Shown: positions 1-5,912, numbered from the stretch's first letter. The stretch is 6,593 nt of DNA from Anaerolineae bacterium (GCA_014379235.1 JACMMD010000990.1:1-6593); one strand, 5' to 3'. Numbers and translations are program-made. The notes: generated by a model from the sequence alone, not told the origin.

Positions 1-1059
1 CCGATTTATGGTCAATAAATAAGTTTCCGGTTCGCTGTTCGGAATATCAATCTTCACTAGCCGCAGTGTATCCCCTTCGCGTTCGATTTCGTCAAGGGTC
101 GTCATTTCGACTTCGCGCAGCAGTTGATCGTACTCCATTAGGTTTAACAAATGTTCTCTAGCGAAATGATCTTGAGCTAATAGAACATCACGAGTGTTGA
201 TCGTTTCCCTGTGAAAGATAAAGCGCTCGCCAAACTCGCTCCAGTACCATTGTATCTTCGCATCCTTGCAACCGCTTGGCAGGAATGAGAGCTTTTGCCC
301 GCCGAGTCTCAGTGTGCCCGTAACTTTCAACGTTTCCGGTAACCGAGTGATATTATCGCAATTGCTGAGGTCTAAAAATTCCATTGGCGGCAGGTTTTCA
401 GGTAGCGCAGTAATTGGATTTCGAGCGAGACTCATTACATTGAGAGCGGAAAGTTTCCCGAAATCGCTGGGTAACGTAATGAGTTGATTGTATGGCAGTT
501 CAAGCCAATCCAAACTTTTCAGTTCTACAAAACTATCGGGTAACATCCTCAACTGATTATCACCGAGCGATATACTAGATAAACTCGTTAAGCGTCCAAA
601 TGACTGCGGCAGCGTTTCGAGAAAATTGACGGACAATCCAAGCTGTTCTAAGTTTGGCAGGTTTCCGATGGACTGAGGTAATCGCTCAAGGCAGTTTTCG
701 TCAACGGCCAGAATTTCCAAGTTCTTCAGTTCACCAATCGAAGCCGGTAATTCCTTCAATTTGCAACCATGAAGATGCAGGGTTTCTAGGCGTTGGAATT
801 CGTTTATTCGCTCCGACACTACCCTCAGTAGATTACCTTCCATGAACAGAATTTCGAGTTGTGGAAGCTGCCACAAGATGTCAGGCAGTGTTTCAAATTC
901 GTTGAACTCTAGGTTCAGATGTGTGACCGACGTTAATTCACCAAGTTCAGGTGGTAAGTCCGCCAGCCCTAACGAGTCAAGGTAGAGCCGATCTGCATTC
1001 TGTTCGAGCGCTTCCTGAATGCGCCGCTTCACCTCGTTGTAGTTATCCGTCGCGTTCAT
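1..1059 (-). CDS. Leucine-rich-repeat protein with DUF6745-like C-terminal region (partial, 3' end outside window)
   Basis: The minus strand is open from an ATG at 1059 through position 1, giving 353 codons with no stop, so the C-terminus is missing. Residues 1-21 are a charged helix (EVKRRIQEALEQ). Residues 22-266 form about eleven leucine-rich repeats; the first eight keep an exact 23-residue period with the pattern LxxLxLxxNxLxxLPxxfgxLxx, the bacterial COG4886 type. The last three repeats are shorter (20-21 residues) and lead into a non-repeat region (267-353) containing IQWYWSEF, ETINTRDVLLAQDHFAREHLLNL and a beta-rich end, which resembles in order the DUF6745 domain found after LRRs in bacterial proteins of unknown function. 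LRRs are protein-interaction scaffolds; the partner is unknown. There is no signal peptide or membrane segment, so it is probably cytoplasmic. An in-frame TAA lies 9 nt upstream of the ATG, which fixes the start. The DNA is more AT-rich than the genes to the right. The LRR call is firm; the C-terminal domain call is from memory of the family pattern. Confidence 0.9.
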   Translation of the reverse strand, partial: MNATDNYNEVKRRIQEALEQNADRLYLDSLGLADLPPELGELTSVTHLNLEFNEFETLPDILWQLPQLEILFMEGNLLRVVSERINEFQRLETLHLHGCKLKELPASIGELKNLEILAVDENCLERLPQSIGNLPNLEQLGLSVNFLETLPQSFGRLTSLSSISLGDNQLRMLPDSFVELKSLDWLELPYNQLITLPSDFGKLSALNVMSLARNPITALPENLPPMEFLDLSNCDNITRLPETLKVTGTLRLGGQKLSFLPSGCKDAKIQWYWSEFGERFIFHRETINTRDVLLAQDHFAREHLLNLMEYDQLLREVEMTTLDEIEREGDTLRLVKIDIPNSEPETYLLTINR

Positions 1060-1085
1060 TGTTCCACTTTACTGTTGATCTGCAC
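1056..1085 (-). CDS. Possible 9-codon leader ORF overlapping the LRR gene start
   Basis: A GTG at 1085 is preceded, 8 nt away, by a strong Shine-Dalgarno sequence (AAAGGAGTGA, 1091-1100). The reading frame encodes VQINSKVEQ and stops at TGA, which overlaps the LRR ATG as ATGA. The LRR ATG itself has only a weak GGA in front, and the good SD is 34 nt away from it, so the visible ribosome site fits the mini-ORF better than the LRR gene. Translation of the LRR gene could then be coupled by termination-reinitiation. It may be chance; no conservation can be tested here. Confidence 0.3.
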   Translation of the reverse strand: MQINSKVEQ

Positions 1086-1107
1086 GACTTTCACTCCTTT
1101 CGGATTC

Positions 1108-1113
1108 ATTATA
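1108..1113 (-). promoter_or_regulatory. Candidate -10 box for the LRR gene
   Basis: The minus strand reads a perfect TATAAT at 1108-1113. Transcription would start near 1101, directly before the AAAGGAGTGA Shine-Dalgarno sequence at 1091-1100, giving a very short untranslated leader. No convincing -35 hexamer or extended -10 is seen at the right distance, so this is only a candidate. Confidence 0.35.
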
Positions 1114-1127
1114 ATCTAGTGTAGACA

Positions 1128-1156
1128 TTGCTATCGATGTTACGGCTCTTTATATA
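1128..1156 (+). promoter_or_regulatory. Weak candidate promoter for the SUMF1-like lipoprotein gene
   Basis: TTGCTA (1128-1133) and TATATA (1151-1156) are 17 bp apart, each matching 4 of 6 consensus bases. The position, 40 bp before the ATG at 1197 and divergent from the LRR gene, is reasonable. Support is weak because the region is AT-rich. Confidence 0.25.
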
Positions 1157-1196
1157 GAATACCCATGTGCCACTTGTTCGTCATGAGAGGTTGGGG

Positions 1197-2138
1197 ATGC
1201 AGCGGAAAACCACAAGCGTTTATTTGTTCTTGATTGCAGCAGTTAGCATTTTTGTCCTGCTGACAGGCTGCGGTTCAGCCAACACCTCCACGCCGACTGC
1301 ACGACCCACCCGCCGCGTCTTTACTGCCGTGCCGCCAACCGAGCTTGTACTCCCTGCCACACGGGTCGTCACCCCGCCCGATGTTGCAGCGCCCGACACC
1401 ATAACCGCAAACAGCGATTGGACACCCGTCATTGAATCGTTCGACGCTGTGGAGATGGCGCTCGTCCCGCCGGGATGTTTCATGATGGGCAGCACCGATG
1501 AGCATGTTTTTTATGCGCGCTCGTTGTTCAATTACCAGTGGCGAAGCCTGTACCTAGCCGAACAACCCGCGCACGAAATTTGCTTTGATGCGTCTTTCTG
1601 GATTGACCGCTATGAAGTCACCAATGCACAGTTTGCCTCGTTTGAGGGCAACGCCGCCGAACCGAGTCGGTCAGAAGACGCGAACCACCCGCGTACACAT
1701 ATCAACTGGTTTGAAGCCTATGATTTTTGTGCGCTGCGCGGGATGCGTTTACCAACCGAAGCTGAATGGGAGTATGCCGCCCGCGGCCCTGACGCGCTCA
1801 TTTTTCCATGGGGCGATACCTTTATCGCCGACAACGCCTTCAGCGACGATACCGCCGAACTGCCTAACGTCGTCGGCAGCCGACCCGGCGGCAGTTCGTG
1901 GGTGGGCGCGCATGACCTCAGTGCGAATGTCGGCGAATGGGTGAGCAGCGACTTCGAGGATTACCCTTATGACGCGGCAGATGGCCGTGAGAACGTCGAG
2001 GGAGCCTTTATCTTGCGCGTGATTAGAGGCGGTGATTGGGAAGGTTCACCCGCCTTCGCCCGTGCGGCGTTTCGCTCCTATCAAAACCCGAACGCTAAAG
2101 GCCAGTGGCGCGGTTTTCGCTGCGCCCGCACTTTCTAG
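1197..2138 (+). CDS. Lipoprotein with a SUMF1/formylglycine-generating-enzyme-like domain (probably non-catalytic)
   Basis: This encodes 313 residues from the ATG at 1197, which has GAGAGG 6 nt upstream; an upstream in-frame GTG at 1167 would add 10 residues but has no comparable ribosome site. Residues 5-24 are a lipoprotein signal ending in the lipobox LTGC, so Cys25 would be lipidated and the protein anchored on the outer face of the membrane. Residues 26-80 are a Thr/Pro/Ala-rich linker. Residues 86-312 match the SUMF1/FGE-sulfatase fold (PF03781 type): VPPGCFMMGS, FWIDRYEVTNAQF, HPRTHINWFEAYDFCALRGMRLPTEAEWEYAAR, FPWGD, DLSANVGEWVSSD, VIRGGDW and GFRCAR. True FGE enzymes carry two active-site cysteines soon after the GGS motif; here the matching stretch is WEGSPAFARAAFR with none, so formylglycine formation is unlikely. 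A binding or accessory role outside the cell is more likely. It stands alone, 137 bp before the VOC gene. Confidence 0.92.
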   Translation: MQRKTTSVYLFLIAAVSIFVLLTGCGSANTSTPTARPTRRVFTAVPPTELVLPATRVVTPPDVAAPDTITANSDWTPVIESFDAVEMALVPPGCFMMGSTDEHVFYARSLFNYQWRSLYLAEQPAHEICFDASFWIDRYEVTNAQFASFEGNAAEPSRSEDANHPRTHINWFEAYDFCALRGMRLPTEAEWEYAARGPDALIFPWGDTFIADNAFSDDTAELPNVVGSRPGGSSWVGAHDLSANVGEWVSSDFEDYPYDAADGRENVEGAFILRVIRGGDWEGSPAFARAAFRSYQNPNAKGQWRGFRCARTF

Positions 2139-2201
2139 GCACAGCGTTCATCTGCGAGACTTGGCTATTATGTCCAATGGATTGGAAAACCCTTTGGCAA
2201 T

Positions 2202-2230
2202 TTGGAAAGTGGCGTTAAACTAGATACTAT
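2202..2230 (+). promoter_or_regulatory. Candidate promoter for the VOC-ABC operon
   Basis: TTGGAA (2202-2207) and TACTAT (2225-2230) are 17 bp apart, 4 of 6 matches each. An alternative -10, TATAAA (2232-2237), matches better but lacks a spaced -35. Either choice puts the transcription start at about 2237-2244, at the edge of or inside the palindrome at 2238-2256, a usual place for a repressor site. Confidence 0.3.
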
Positions 2231-2237
2231 ATATAAA

Positions 2238-2256
2238 ATTGTTTACTGTATACAAT
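2238..2256 (+). promoter_or_regulatory. 19-bp operator-like palindrome upstream of the VOC gene
   Basis: ATTGTTTACTGTATACAAT pairs with itself at 8 of 9 positions around the central T2247. The form (TTGT...ACAA around TAC-GTA) is typical of dimeric helix-turn-helix repressors, with GntR-type sites as one possibility. It overlaps the first possible ATG (2255), which favours the ATG at 2276 as the real start of the VOC gene. The regulator is not encoded in the window. Confidence 0.5.
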
Positions 2257-2275
2257 GCCAGTCGAAAAGATACTT

Positions 2276-2644
2276 ATGAGCCAGATCGAACTGATTTTTG
2301 ACCACGTTGGTGTCCCCACCGACGAAAAGCAGCCCAGTGAAGATTGGGTCGAAGCCACGCGAGTATGGGTCACAAACCCCCGCGATCATAAATACCACAT
2401 CGAATACCTGCGCTTTGAACCCGACACCCCCTGCCGATGGGAAGTGGTCAACCTGCCGCACGTCGCCTATCGCGTCAAGGCAGAGGACTTCCCCAAGCTG
2501 ATCGAAGGCGTCGAAATCCTGATCGAGCCGTTCGATGTGGACGACAACCTGAGCATTGCCTACGTGAAAAAAGACGGGATGCCCGTCGAATACATGGTTT
2601 TCAAAGACCCGAACGTATGGTTCGGTAAAGAAACAGAGGCGTAA
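2276..2644 (+). CDS. VOC-superfamily (glyoxalase/dioxygenase-fold) protein
   Basis: The product is 122 residues from the ATG at 2276 (start MSQIELIFDHVGV); an ATG at 2255 would add seven residues but falls inside the operator-like palindrome, and neither start has a strong ribosome site (GAAAAGA lies 5 nt before 2276). The length fits one vicinal-oxygen-chelate domain made of two beta-alpha-beta-beta-beta units. The four usual metal-ligand places are filled: His in FDHVG, Glu in HIEYLRF, His in LPHVAYRV and Glu in PVEYMVF (residues 10, 43, 62 and 105 from the 2276 start). The family binds a divalent metal and includes lyases, epimerases, isomerases and extradiol dioxygenases; which reaction applies here is not visible. 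It is cytoplasmic, with no signal peptide. It is the first gene of the probable operon, 109 bp before the ABC ATPase, so a catabolic role on the imported compound is inferred. Confidence 0.82.
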   Translation: MSQIELIFDHVGVPTDEKQPSEDWVEATRVWVTNPRDHKYHIEYLRFEPDTPCRWEVVNLPHVAYRVKAEDFPKLIEGVEILIEPFDVDDNLSIAYVKKDGMPVEYMVFKDPNVWFGKETEA

Positions 2645-2654
2645 TCGCCAATAC

Positions 2655-2722
2655 CTGCTGTGCTGCAAAGACGGTATTTTGTAGGGGCGACACATGTATC
2701 GCCCACCAGAGCAGCAGAGCAG
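2655..2722. repeat. Outer inverted repeat enclosing a REP-like hairpin
   Basis: CTGCTGTGCTGC (2655-2666) and GCAGCAGAGCAG (2711-2722) pair at 11 of 12 positions, with a G-G mismatch. They bracket the GTAG-footed hairpin at 2681-2704, producing a nested structure in the 109-bp gap between the VOC and ATPase genes. It may be an extended form of the repeat or a chance match in CTG-rich sequence. Confidence 0.5.
2681..2704 (+). repeat. REP-like hairpin, copy 1 (GTAG foot)
   Basis: The GTAG foot (2681-2684) is followed by a 20-bp palindrome, GGGCGACACA / TGTATCGCCC (2685-2704), with one C-A mismatch in ten pairs. It lies 36 bp after the VOC stop codon. There is no T-run after it, so it is not a standard intrinsic terminator. 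Confidence 0.75.
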
Positions 2723-2753
2723 CCATTATCGTTAAGAGATAGGGACAATAAAC

Positions 2754-3578
2754 GTGGTCACAATTCCACAAACGGCTGCAACCAGCGCGGCGCTCACGCC
2801 GAACCCAAGCGGCAAAGCCAAAATCGTCATCGAAAATGCGTCGAAAGTTTACCAGACTCGCAGCGGCCAAACACACGCGCTCGACAACTTGAACGCCACC
2901 ATCAATGAGGGCGAGTTCGTGTGCGTCGTCGGCCCGAGCGGCTGCGGCAAAACCACCCTGCTGTGGGCCATGAGCGGCCTGCATCCACTGACATCGGGAC
3001 GTGTATTGCTCGACGGCACGCCCGTCAAAGGCGCAAGGCCGGAGATCGGCATGGTGTTTCAAGAGGCCAATCTGCTTCCTTGGCGCACCATCATGCAGAA
3101 CATTATGTTCCCGTTCGAGATCAAAGGGCTGAAGGTCGAGAAGTATCAGAGCCTTATTGACCATCTGCTCAAGACGGTTGATCTGTCGGGCTTCGTCAAC
3201 AAGTACCCGCGTGAGCTTTCCGGCGGAATGCAGCAGCGCGCATCGCTGGTTCGCTGCCTGTCGTTCGACCCGTCCGTGATGCTGCTGGACGAGCCGTTCG
3301 GCGCGCTCGATGCCTTCACCCGCGACGAGATGAATCTGCTGCTGCTGCAATTATGGTCGGAGCAGCAAAAAACCATCGTATTCGTGACGCACAGCATCCC
3401 CGAAGCGCTGTTCATGGCAGATCGTATCATGGTCATGACGCCGCGACCCGGACGCCTTGCACAGGAGTTTGTCGTTGATCTGCCGCGCCCACGCACGGTG
3501 GAAATGCAAACGACGCCCTACTTTGTCGAAGCCACCAAAGACATCAAGAACCTGATTTACTCGCGGACACAGAAATAA
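2754..3578 (+). CDS. ABC transporter ATP-binding protein, nitrate/sulfonate/taurine-type importer
   Basis: The 274-residue product starts at GTG 2754, with AGGGA 8 nt upstream (2741-2745). It is the cytoplasmic ATPase that powers the importer. All nucleotide-binding motifs are present: Walker A GPSGCGKT (60-67), Q-loop Gln103 in MVFQEANLLPW, signature LSGGMQQR (155-162), Walker B VMLLDE (175-180), D-loop ALD (184-186) and switch His213 in FVTHS. The LLPWRT stretch after the Q-loop and the overall length are typical of the SsuB/TauB/NrtD/ThiZ branch. The first 20 residues are an Ala/Thr/Pro-rich extension before the domain begins. It is followed 134 bp later by the permease gene. The ATPase assignment is certain; the substrate is not. 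Confidence 0.96.
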   Translation: MVTIPQTAATSAALTPNPSGKAKIVIENASKVYQTRSGQTHALDNLNATINEGEFVCVVGPSGCGKTTLLWAMSGLHPLTSGRVLLDGTPVKGARPEIGMVFQEANLLPWRTIMQNIMFPFEIKGLKVEKYQSLIDHLLKTVDLSGFVNKYPRELSGGMQQRASLVRCLSFDPSVMLLDEPFGALDAFTRDEMNLLLLQLWSEQQKTIVFVTHSIPEALFMADRIMVMTPRPGRLAQEFVVDLPRPRTVEMQTTPYFVEATKDIKNLIYSRTQK

Positions 3579-3592
3579 CGATGATTAATGCA

Positions 3593-3616
3593 GGGCGCAT
3601 CACGATGCGCCCCTAC
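3593..3616 (-). repeat. REP-like hairpin, copy 2 (inverted, GTAG foot on minus strand)
   Basis: GGGCGCATC (3593-3601) and GATGCGCCC (3604-3612) form a perfect 9-bp stem around AC, followed by CTAC (3613-3616), which is GTAG on the minus strand. It begins 14 bp after the ATPase stop and faces copy 3, so that CCCCTAC and GTAGGGG are separated by 10 bp. Confidence 0.75.
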
Positions 3617-3626
3617 CATAGACGAT

Positions 3627-3650
3627 GTAGGGGCGACGCATGCGTCGCCC
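3627..3650 (+). repeat. REP-like hairpin, copy 3 (GTAG foot)
   Basis: GTAG (3627-3630) is followed by a perfect 20-bp palindrome, GGGCGACGCA / TGCGTCGCCC (3631-3650). Together with copy 2 it makes a foot-to-foot inverted pair, the arrangement of REP doublets (REPIN/BIME). Confidence 0.8.
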
Positions 3651-3656
3651 GATAGA

Positions 3657-3680
3657 CCGGGGATTGAAACCCCCGGCTAG
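3657..3680 (-). repeat. Second-family hairpin, copy 1 (CCGG palindrome with CTAG foot)
   Basis: CCGGGGATT (3657-3665) and AACCCCCGG (3668-3676) pair at 8 of 9 positions around a two-base loop, and CTAG follows (3677-3680). The same design occurs twice at 5973-6043. It lies 6 bp after REP-like copy 3 and 32 bp before the permease start. Confidence 0.7.
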
Positions 3681-3712
3681 AAAACTCAAAACTAGGGGAG
3701 AACATACAGCGC

Positions 3713-4573
3713 ATGGCTGACGAACTACTCGAACAAATACCGGAGTTTCAGAAAGGCAGCGGCCCCAAGCCCGCCGAAGAAGGCTTCATCGACTGGTCGG
3801 CGCTGACCAGCGTCCCCATGGCCCGCAACGCCCGCGAAGCGCTGATTATCGCAGGCGTGGCCGTGGCTATCGTGCTCGTTGCGGAGTTTCTCATTCGCGC
3901 TTTCGAGATACCCACTTACGTACTGCCTGCGCCGAGCGGCGTGTTTAATTCACTGGTAACCAGTTTCGATGTCCTGTGGCCGCACCTGCTGGTCACGCTG
4001 CAAGAGTTGGTTCTGGGCTACGCCATCGGCGCGCTGATCGGTATTGTGCTGGCAGGTGTGATTACGCGGTTACCGTTCGTCGAAAAGATCATCACGCCCT
4101 ACATTATATTGCTGGTGACAACACCCATGCTGGCGCTGATGCCGCTGCTGGTGTTGAAGCTCGGCTTCGGACTGGAGCCGCGTATCATCGTGGTGGCGCT
4201 GGCTGTCGGGCCGATGGTCATGATTAACGCGGCCACAGGCTTCCGCCGCACGGACTTGCCCAAGATCGCGCTGGCGCGTTCTTACGGCGCGACCACCATG
4301 CAAATCTTCTTCAAGATACGCTTTCCGATGGCCCTGCCTATGATTATCGTCGGTCTCATGGTCGGCGGTATCTTCGGACTTCTAACGGCAGTCGGCGCGG
4401 AGATGGTCGGCAGCGGCGGTTCGGGCGGCTTGGGCACTCGTTTGACGTACTACTCATCGCTGGCACGTATGGAGCCGTTTTTCGCCACCATCGTGATTAT
4501 CGCCGCGATAGGCATCAGCATGTACGTCCTGTTCTATTTCATTGGTAAGCGGTGGGCCAGTTGGGAAGCCTAA
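3713..4573 (+). CDS. ABC transporter permease, nitrate/sulfonate/taurine-type importer
   Basis: The 286-residue product starts at ATG 3713; GGGGAG (3695-3700) lies 12 nt upstream, slightly far for a ribosome site. It forms the membrane channel, probably as a homodimer bound to the ATPase encoded upstream. A soluble acidic N-terminus (1-38) is followed by about six hydrophobic segments, near residues 41-63, 96-116, 131-149, 157-176, 210-229 and 257-278. YVLPAPSGVFNSL (69-81) is the usual family sequence after the first segment. The cytoplasmic EAA-type loop that docks the ATPase is at 181-209 (DLPKIALARSYGATTMQIFFKIRFPMALP), with the conserved Gly192. A glycine-rich turn, GSGGSGGLG (233-241), is also typical of SsuC/TauC/NrtB proteins. 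The length fits the family. The next gene, 161 bp on, encodes the matching binding protein. Confidence 0.95.
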   Translation: MADELLEQIPEFQKGSGPKPAEEGFIDWSALTSVPMARNAREALIIAGVAVAIVLVAEFLIRAFEIPTYVLPAPSGVFNSLVTSFDVLWPHLLVTLQELVLGYAIGALIGIVLAGVITRLPFVEKIITPYIILLVTTPMLALMPLLVLKLGFGLEPRIIVVALAVGPMVMINAATGFRRTDLPKIALARSYGATTMQIFFKIRFPMALPMIIVGLMVGGIFGLLTAVGAEMVGSGGSGGLGTRLTYYSSLARMEPFFATIVIIAAIGISMYVLFYFIGKRWASWEA

Positions 4574-4580
4574 GGGCTTC
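4565..4580 (+). repeat. Small hairpin across the permease stop codon
   Basis: GAAGCC (4565-4570) and GGCTTC (4575-4580) form a perfect 6-bp stem with the TAA stop in the four-base loop. No T-run follows, so it is not a clear terminator; it may only be a chance structure. Confidence 0.3.
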
Positions 4581-4620
4581 GCCGCTGCGCTTATTGTCTG
4601 AGGTAGGTAACGAGCGTACT

Positions 4621-4644
4621 GTAGGGGCAAGGCATGCCTTGCCC
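4621..4644 (+). repeat. REP-like hairpin, copy 4 (GTAG foot)
   Basis: GTAG (4621-4624) is followed by a perfect 20-bp palindrome, GGGCAAGGCA / TGCCTTGCCC (4625-4644), in the 161-bp gap between the permease and binding-protein genes. The inner bases differ from copies 1 and 3 on both arms together. The rest of the gap (4645-4720) is AT-rich and shows no supported promoter. Confidence 0.8.
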
Positions 4645-4734
4645 TCACAACGCTGAAATCATGATTGAAACCTACTTGCAACACGATTTGTTTTAGGAAT
4701 GTTCGCAAAATAATAGCTGTTAGGGAGAGAAAAC

Positions 4735-5871
4735 ATGAAGTCCAGTTTTACCCGTACTCTCTGTCGTGTGTTGGTAGTCGCTTCGCTGTGCTTGATGGTG
4801 CTGTCCGGCGCGGTACTCGCGCAAGATGCCACCGACCCATGCCCGATCAGCCCCGCCGCCGAAATTACGTGGCTGTCGCCGCGTGGCACGTTGGAAGTCA
4901 TGGACGACTATCCAATCTGGGTCGCCATCGATCAGGGCTACTTTGAAGAACTGGGCATCACCGTCATCATGGAACCCGGCCCGTTGGGCGGCGCGAACCT
5001 GATGAGCCTCATCACCGAAGGCCAAGCCGATGTTGGCTTCCCCTCACCCGGTGTCCTCACCTCTGCCATCGACGCGGGCATTCCGGTGATGGTCGGCTTT
5101 GGCATGTCCAGCGCGCAGGTGTTCGACTTCGCCCTGCCTGCTGACAGCGACATCGAAACCGTTGCCGATCTCGAAGGCAAGACGATTGCGCTCGGTTCAA
5201 TGGGTTGGCAGCCGATTGTTGACCCCATTCTGGCCGAAGCAGGCGTTGACCTCTCGACAGTCACCTACGTCGATGGCGGCAACCAGTGGGGGCAGATGCT
5301 TGAGGCCGGTCAGGCCGACGCGGCGCTGGCGTGGGAAGGTCTGCGCGCCCAGTGGAACGCGATTGGCCTCGACTTCAAGTATCTGATCGGCACGGAGTTC
5401 TCCGACGATCCGGCCAACCCGTATGTCATCCGCGCTGATGACCTCGAAGACCCCGCTCAGGTAGCGGCACTCACCTGCTTCTTCCGCGGTGTGGCGATGG
5501 GCCTCGAATTTGGCCGCTTGAACCCGCAGGCCGCCGCGCAGATCACCTATTCACAGTTCCCGGCGCTGGCTGAACAGATGGAACCTGACCTCGCGTTGGA
5601 GTCGATGCGTCAGTTGGCCTTTCTTTACAACCAGACCAACAAGGATGGCGACGGCTACGGCTACTCCGACGAGGCCAACTGGCAAGGCTACCTTGACCGT
5701 GTTGGCGAACTCGAACAGACGTCGCGTACATTGACTAGCGAAGAAACTGTCACCAACATGTTTGTCGAATCCGCCAATGCCTTCGATCATGATCGTGTGG
5801 CCGCCGATGCCGAAGCCTATGAAACCGCCGAAGAATGGGCCGGCCTCGAACTGCTAGAGCCGATTGAATAG
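4735..5871 (+). CDS. ABC transporter substrate-binding protein, NMT1/THI5-like
   Basis: The 378-residue product starts at ATG 4735 with a good ribosome site, GGGAGAG, 5 nt upstream. Residues 1-29 are a Sec signal peptide (charged start, hydrophobic 12-27, cleavage likely after VLA at 29). Its Cys19 is not in a lipobox, so the protein looks secreted rather than lipid-anchored. The mature part has the periplasmic-binding-protein type II layout of NMT1/THI5-like proteins: ITWLSPRGTLEVMDDYPIWVAIDQGYFEELGI (44-75), GQADVGFPSPG (96-106), LEGKTIALGS (146-155), and EAGQADAALAWEG (190-202). It captures the ligand and delivers it to the permease. Residues 302-313 (NKDGDGYGYSDE) resemble a calcium-binding loop. 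Two cysteines remain after cleavage (36 and 248). Relatives bind sulfonates, nitrate, pyrimidine precursors or riboflavin; the ligand here is unknown. Confidence 0.93.
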   Translation: MKSSFTRTLCRVLVVASLCLMVLSGAVLAQDATDPCPISPAAEITWLSPRGTLEVMDDYPIWVAIDQGYFEELGITVIMEPGPLGGANLMSLITEGQADVGFPSPGVLTSAIDAGIPVMVGFGMSSAQVFDFALPADSDIETVADLEGKTIALGSMGWQPIVDPILAEAGVDLSTVTYVDGGNQWGQMLEAGQADAALAWEGLRAQWNAIGLDFKYLIGTEFSDDPANPYVIRADDLEDPAQVAALTCFFRGVAMGLEFGRLNPQAAAQITYSQFPALAEQMEPDLALESMRQLAFLYNQTNKDGDGYGYSDEANWQGYLDRVGELEQTSRTLTSEETVTNMFVESANAFDHDRVAADAEAYETAEEWAGLELLEPIE

Positions 5872-5884
5872 CAATTTGTACGTT

Positions 5885-5912
5885 GTAGGGGCAGGTCTGA
5901 GACCTGCCCTAC
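5885..5912 (+). repeat. REP-like hairpin, copy 5 (GTAG foot)
   Basis: GTAG (5885-5888) precedes GGGCAGGTCT (5889-5898), a single G, and AGACCTGCCC (5900-5909): a perfect 10-bp stem, ending in TAC. It begins 13 bp after the binding-protein stop codon. Confidence 0.8.

Noticed and set aside
266..845. Two short plus-strand open frames within the first kilobase
   Set aside because: Both are antisense to the regular 23-residue LRR pattern on the minus strand.
1167..1196. Upstream GTG start for the SUMF1-like lipoprotein
   Set aside because: The ATG at 1197 has GAGAGG at good spacing and gives a normal-length lipoprotein signal.
2243..2695. Minus-strand open frame (150 codons) opposite the VOC gene
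   Set aside because: The plus strand has the full metal-ligand set of the VOC family; the antisense product is featureless and begins in repeat sequence.
2601..3350. Long minus-strand open frame (249 codons) opposite the ATPase gene
   Set aside because: It is antisense to a clear ABC ATPase with all motifs, and its product shows no family resemblance; a shadow of biased codon use.
5892..5907. TPP riboswitch core (CTGAGA)
   Set aside because: The motif is only the centre of a REP-like palindrome; the other conserved parts of the riboswitch are absent, and no such element precedes the operon.
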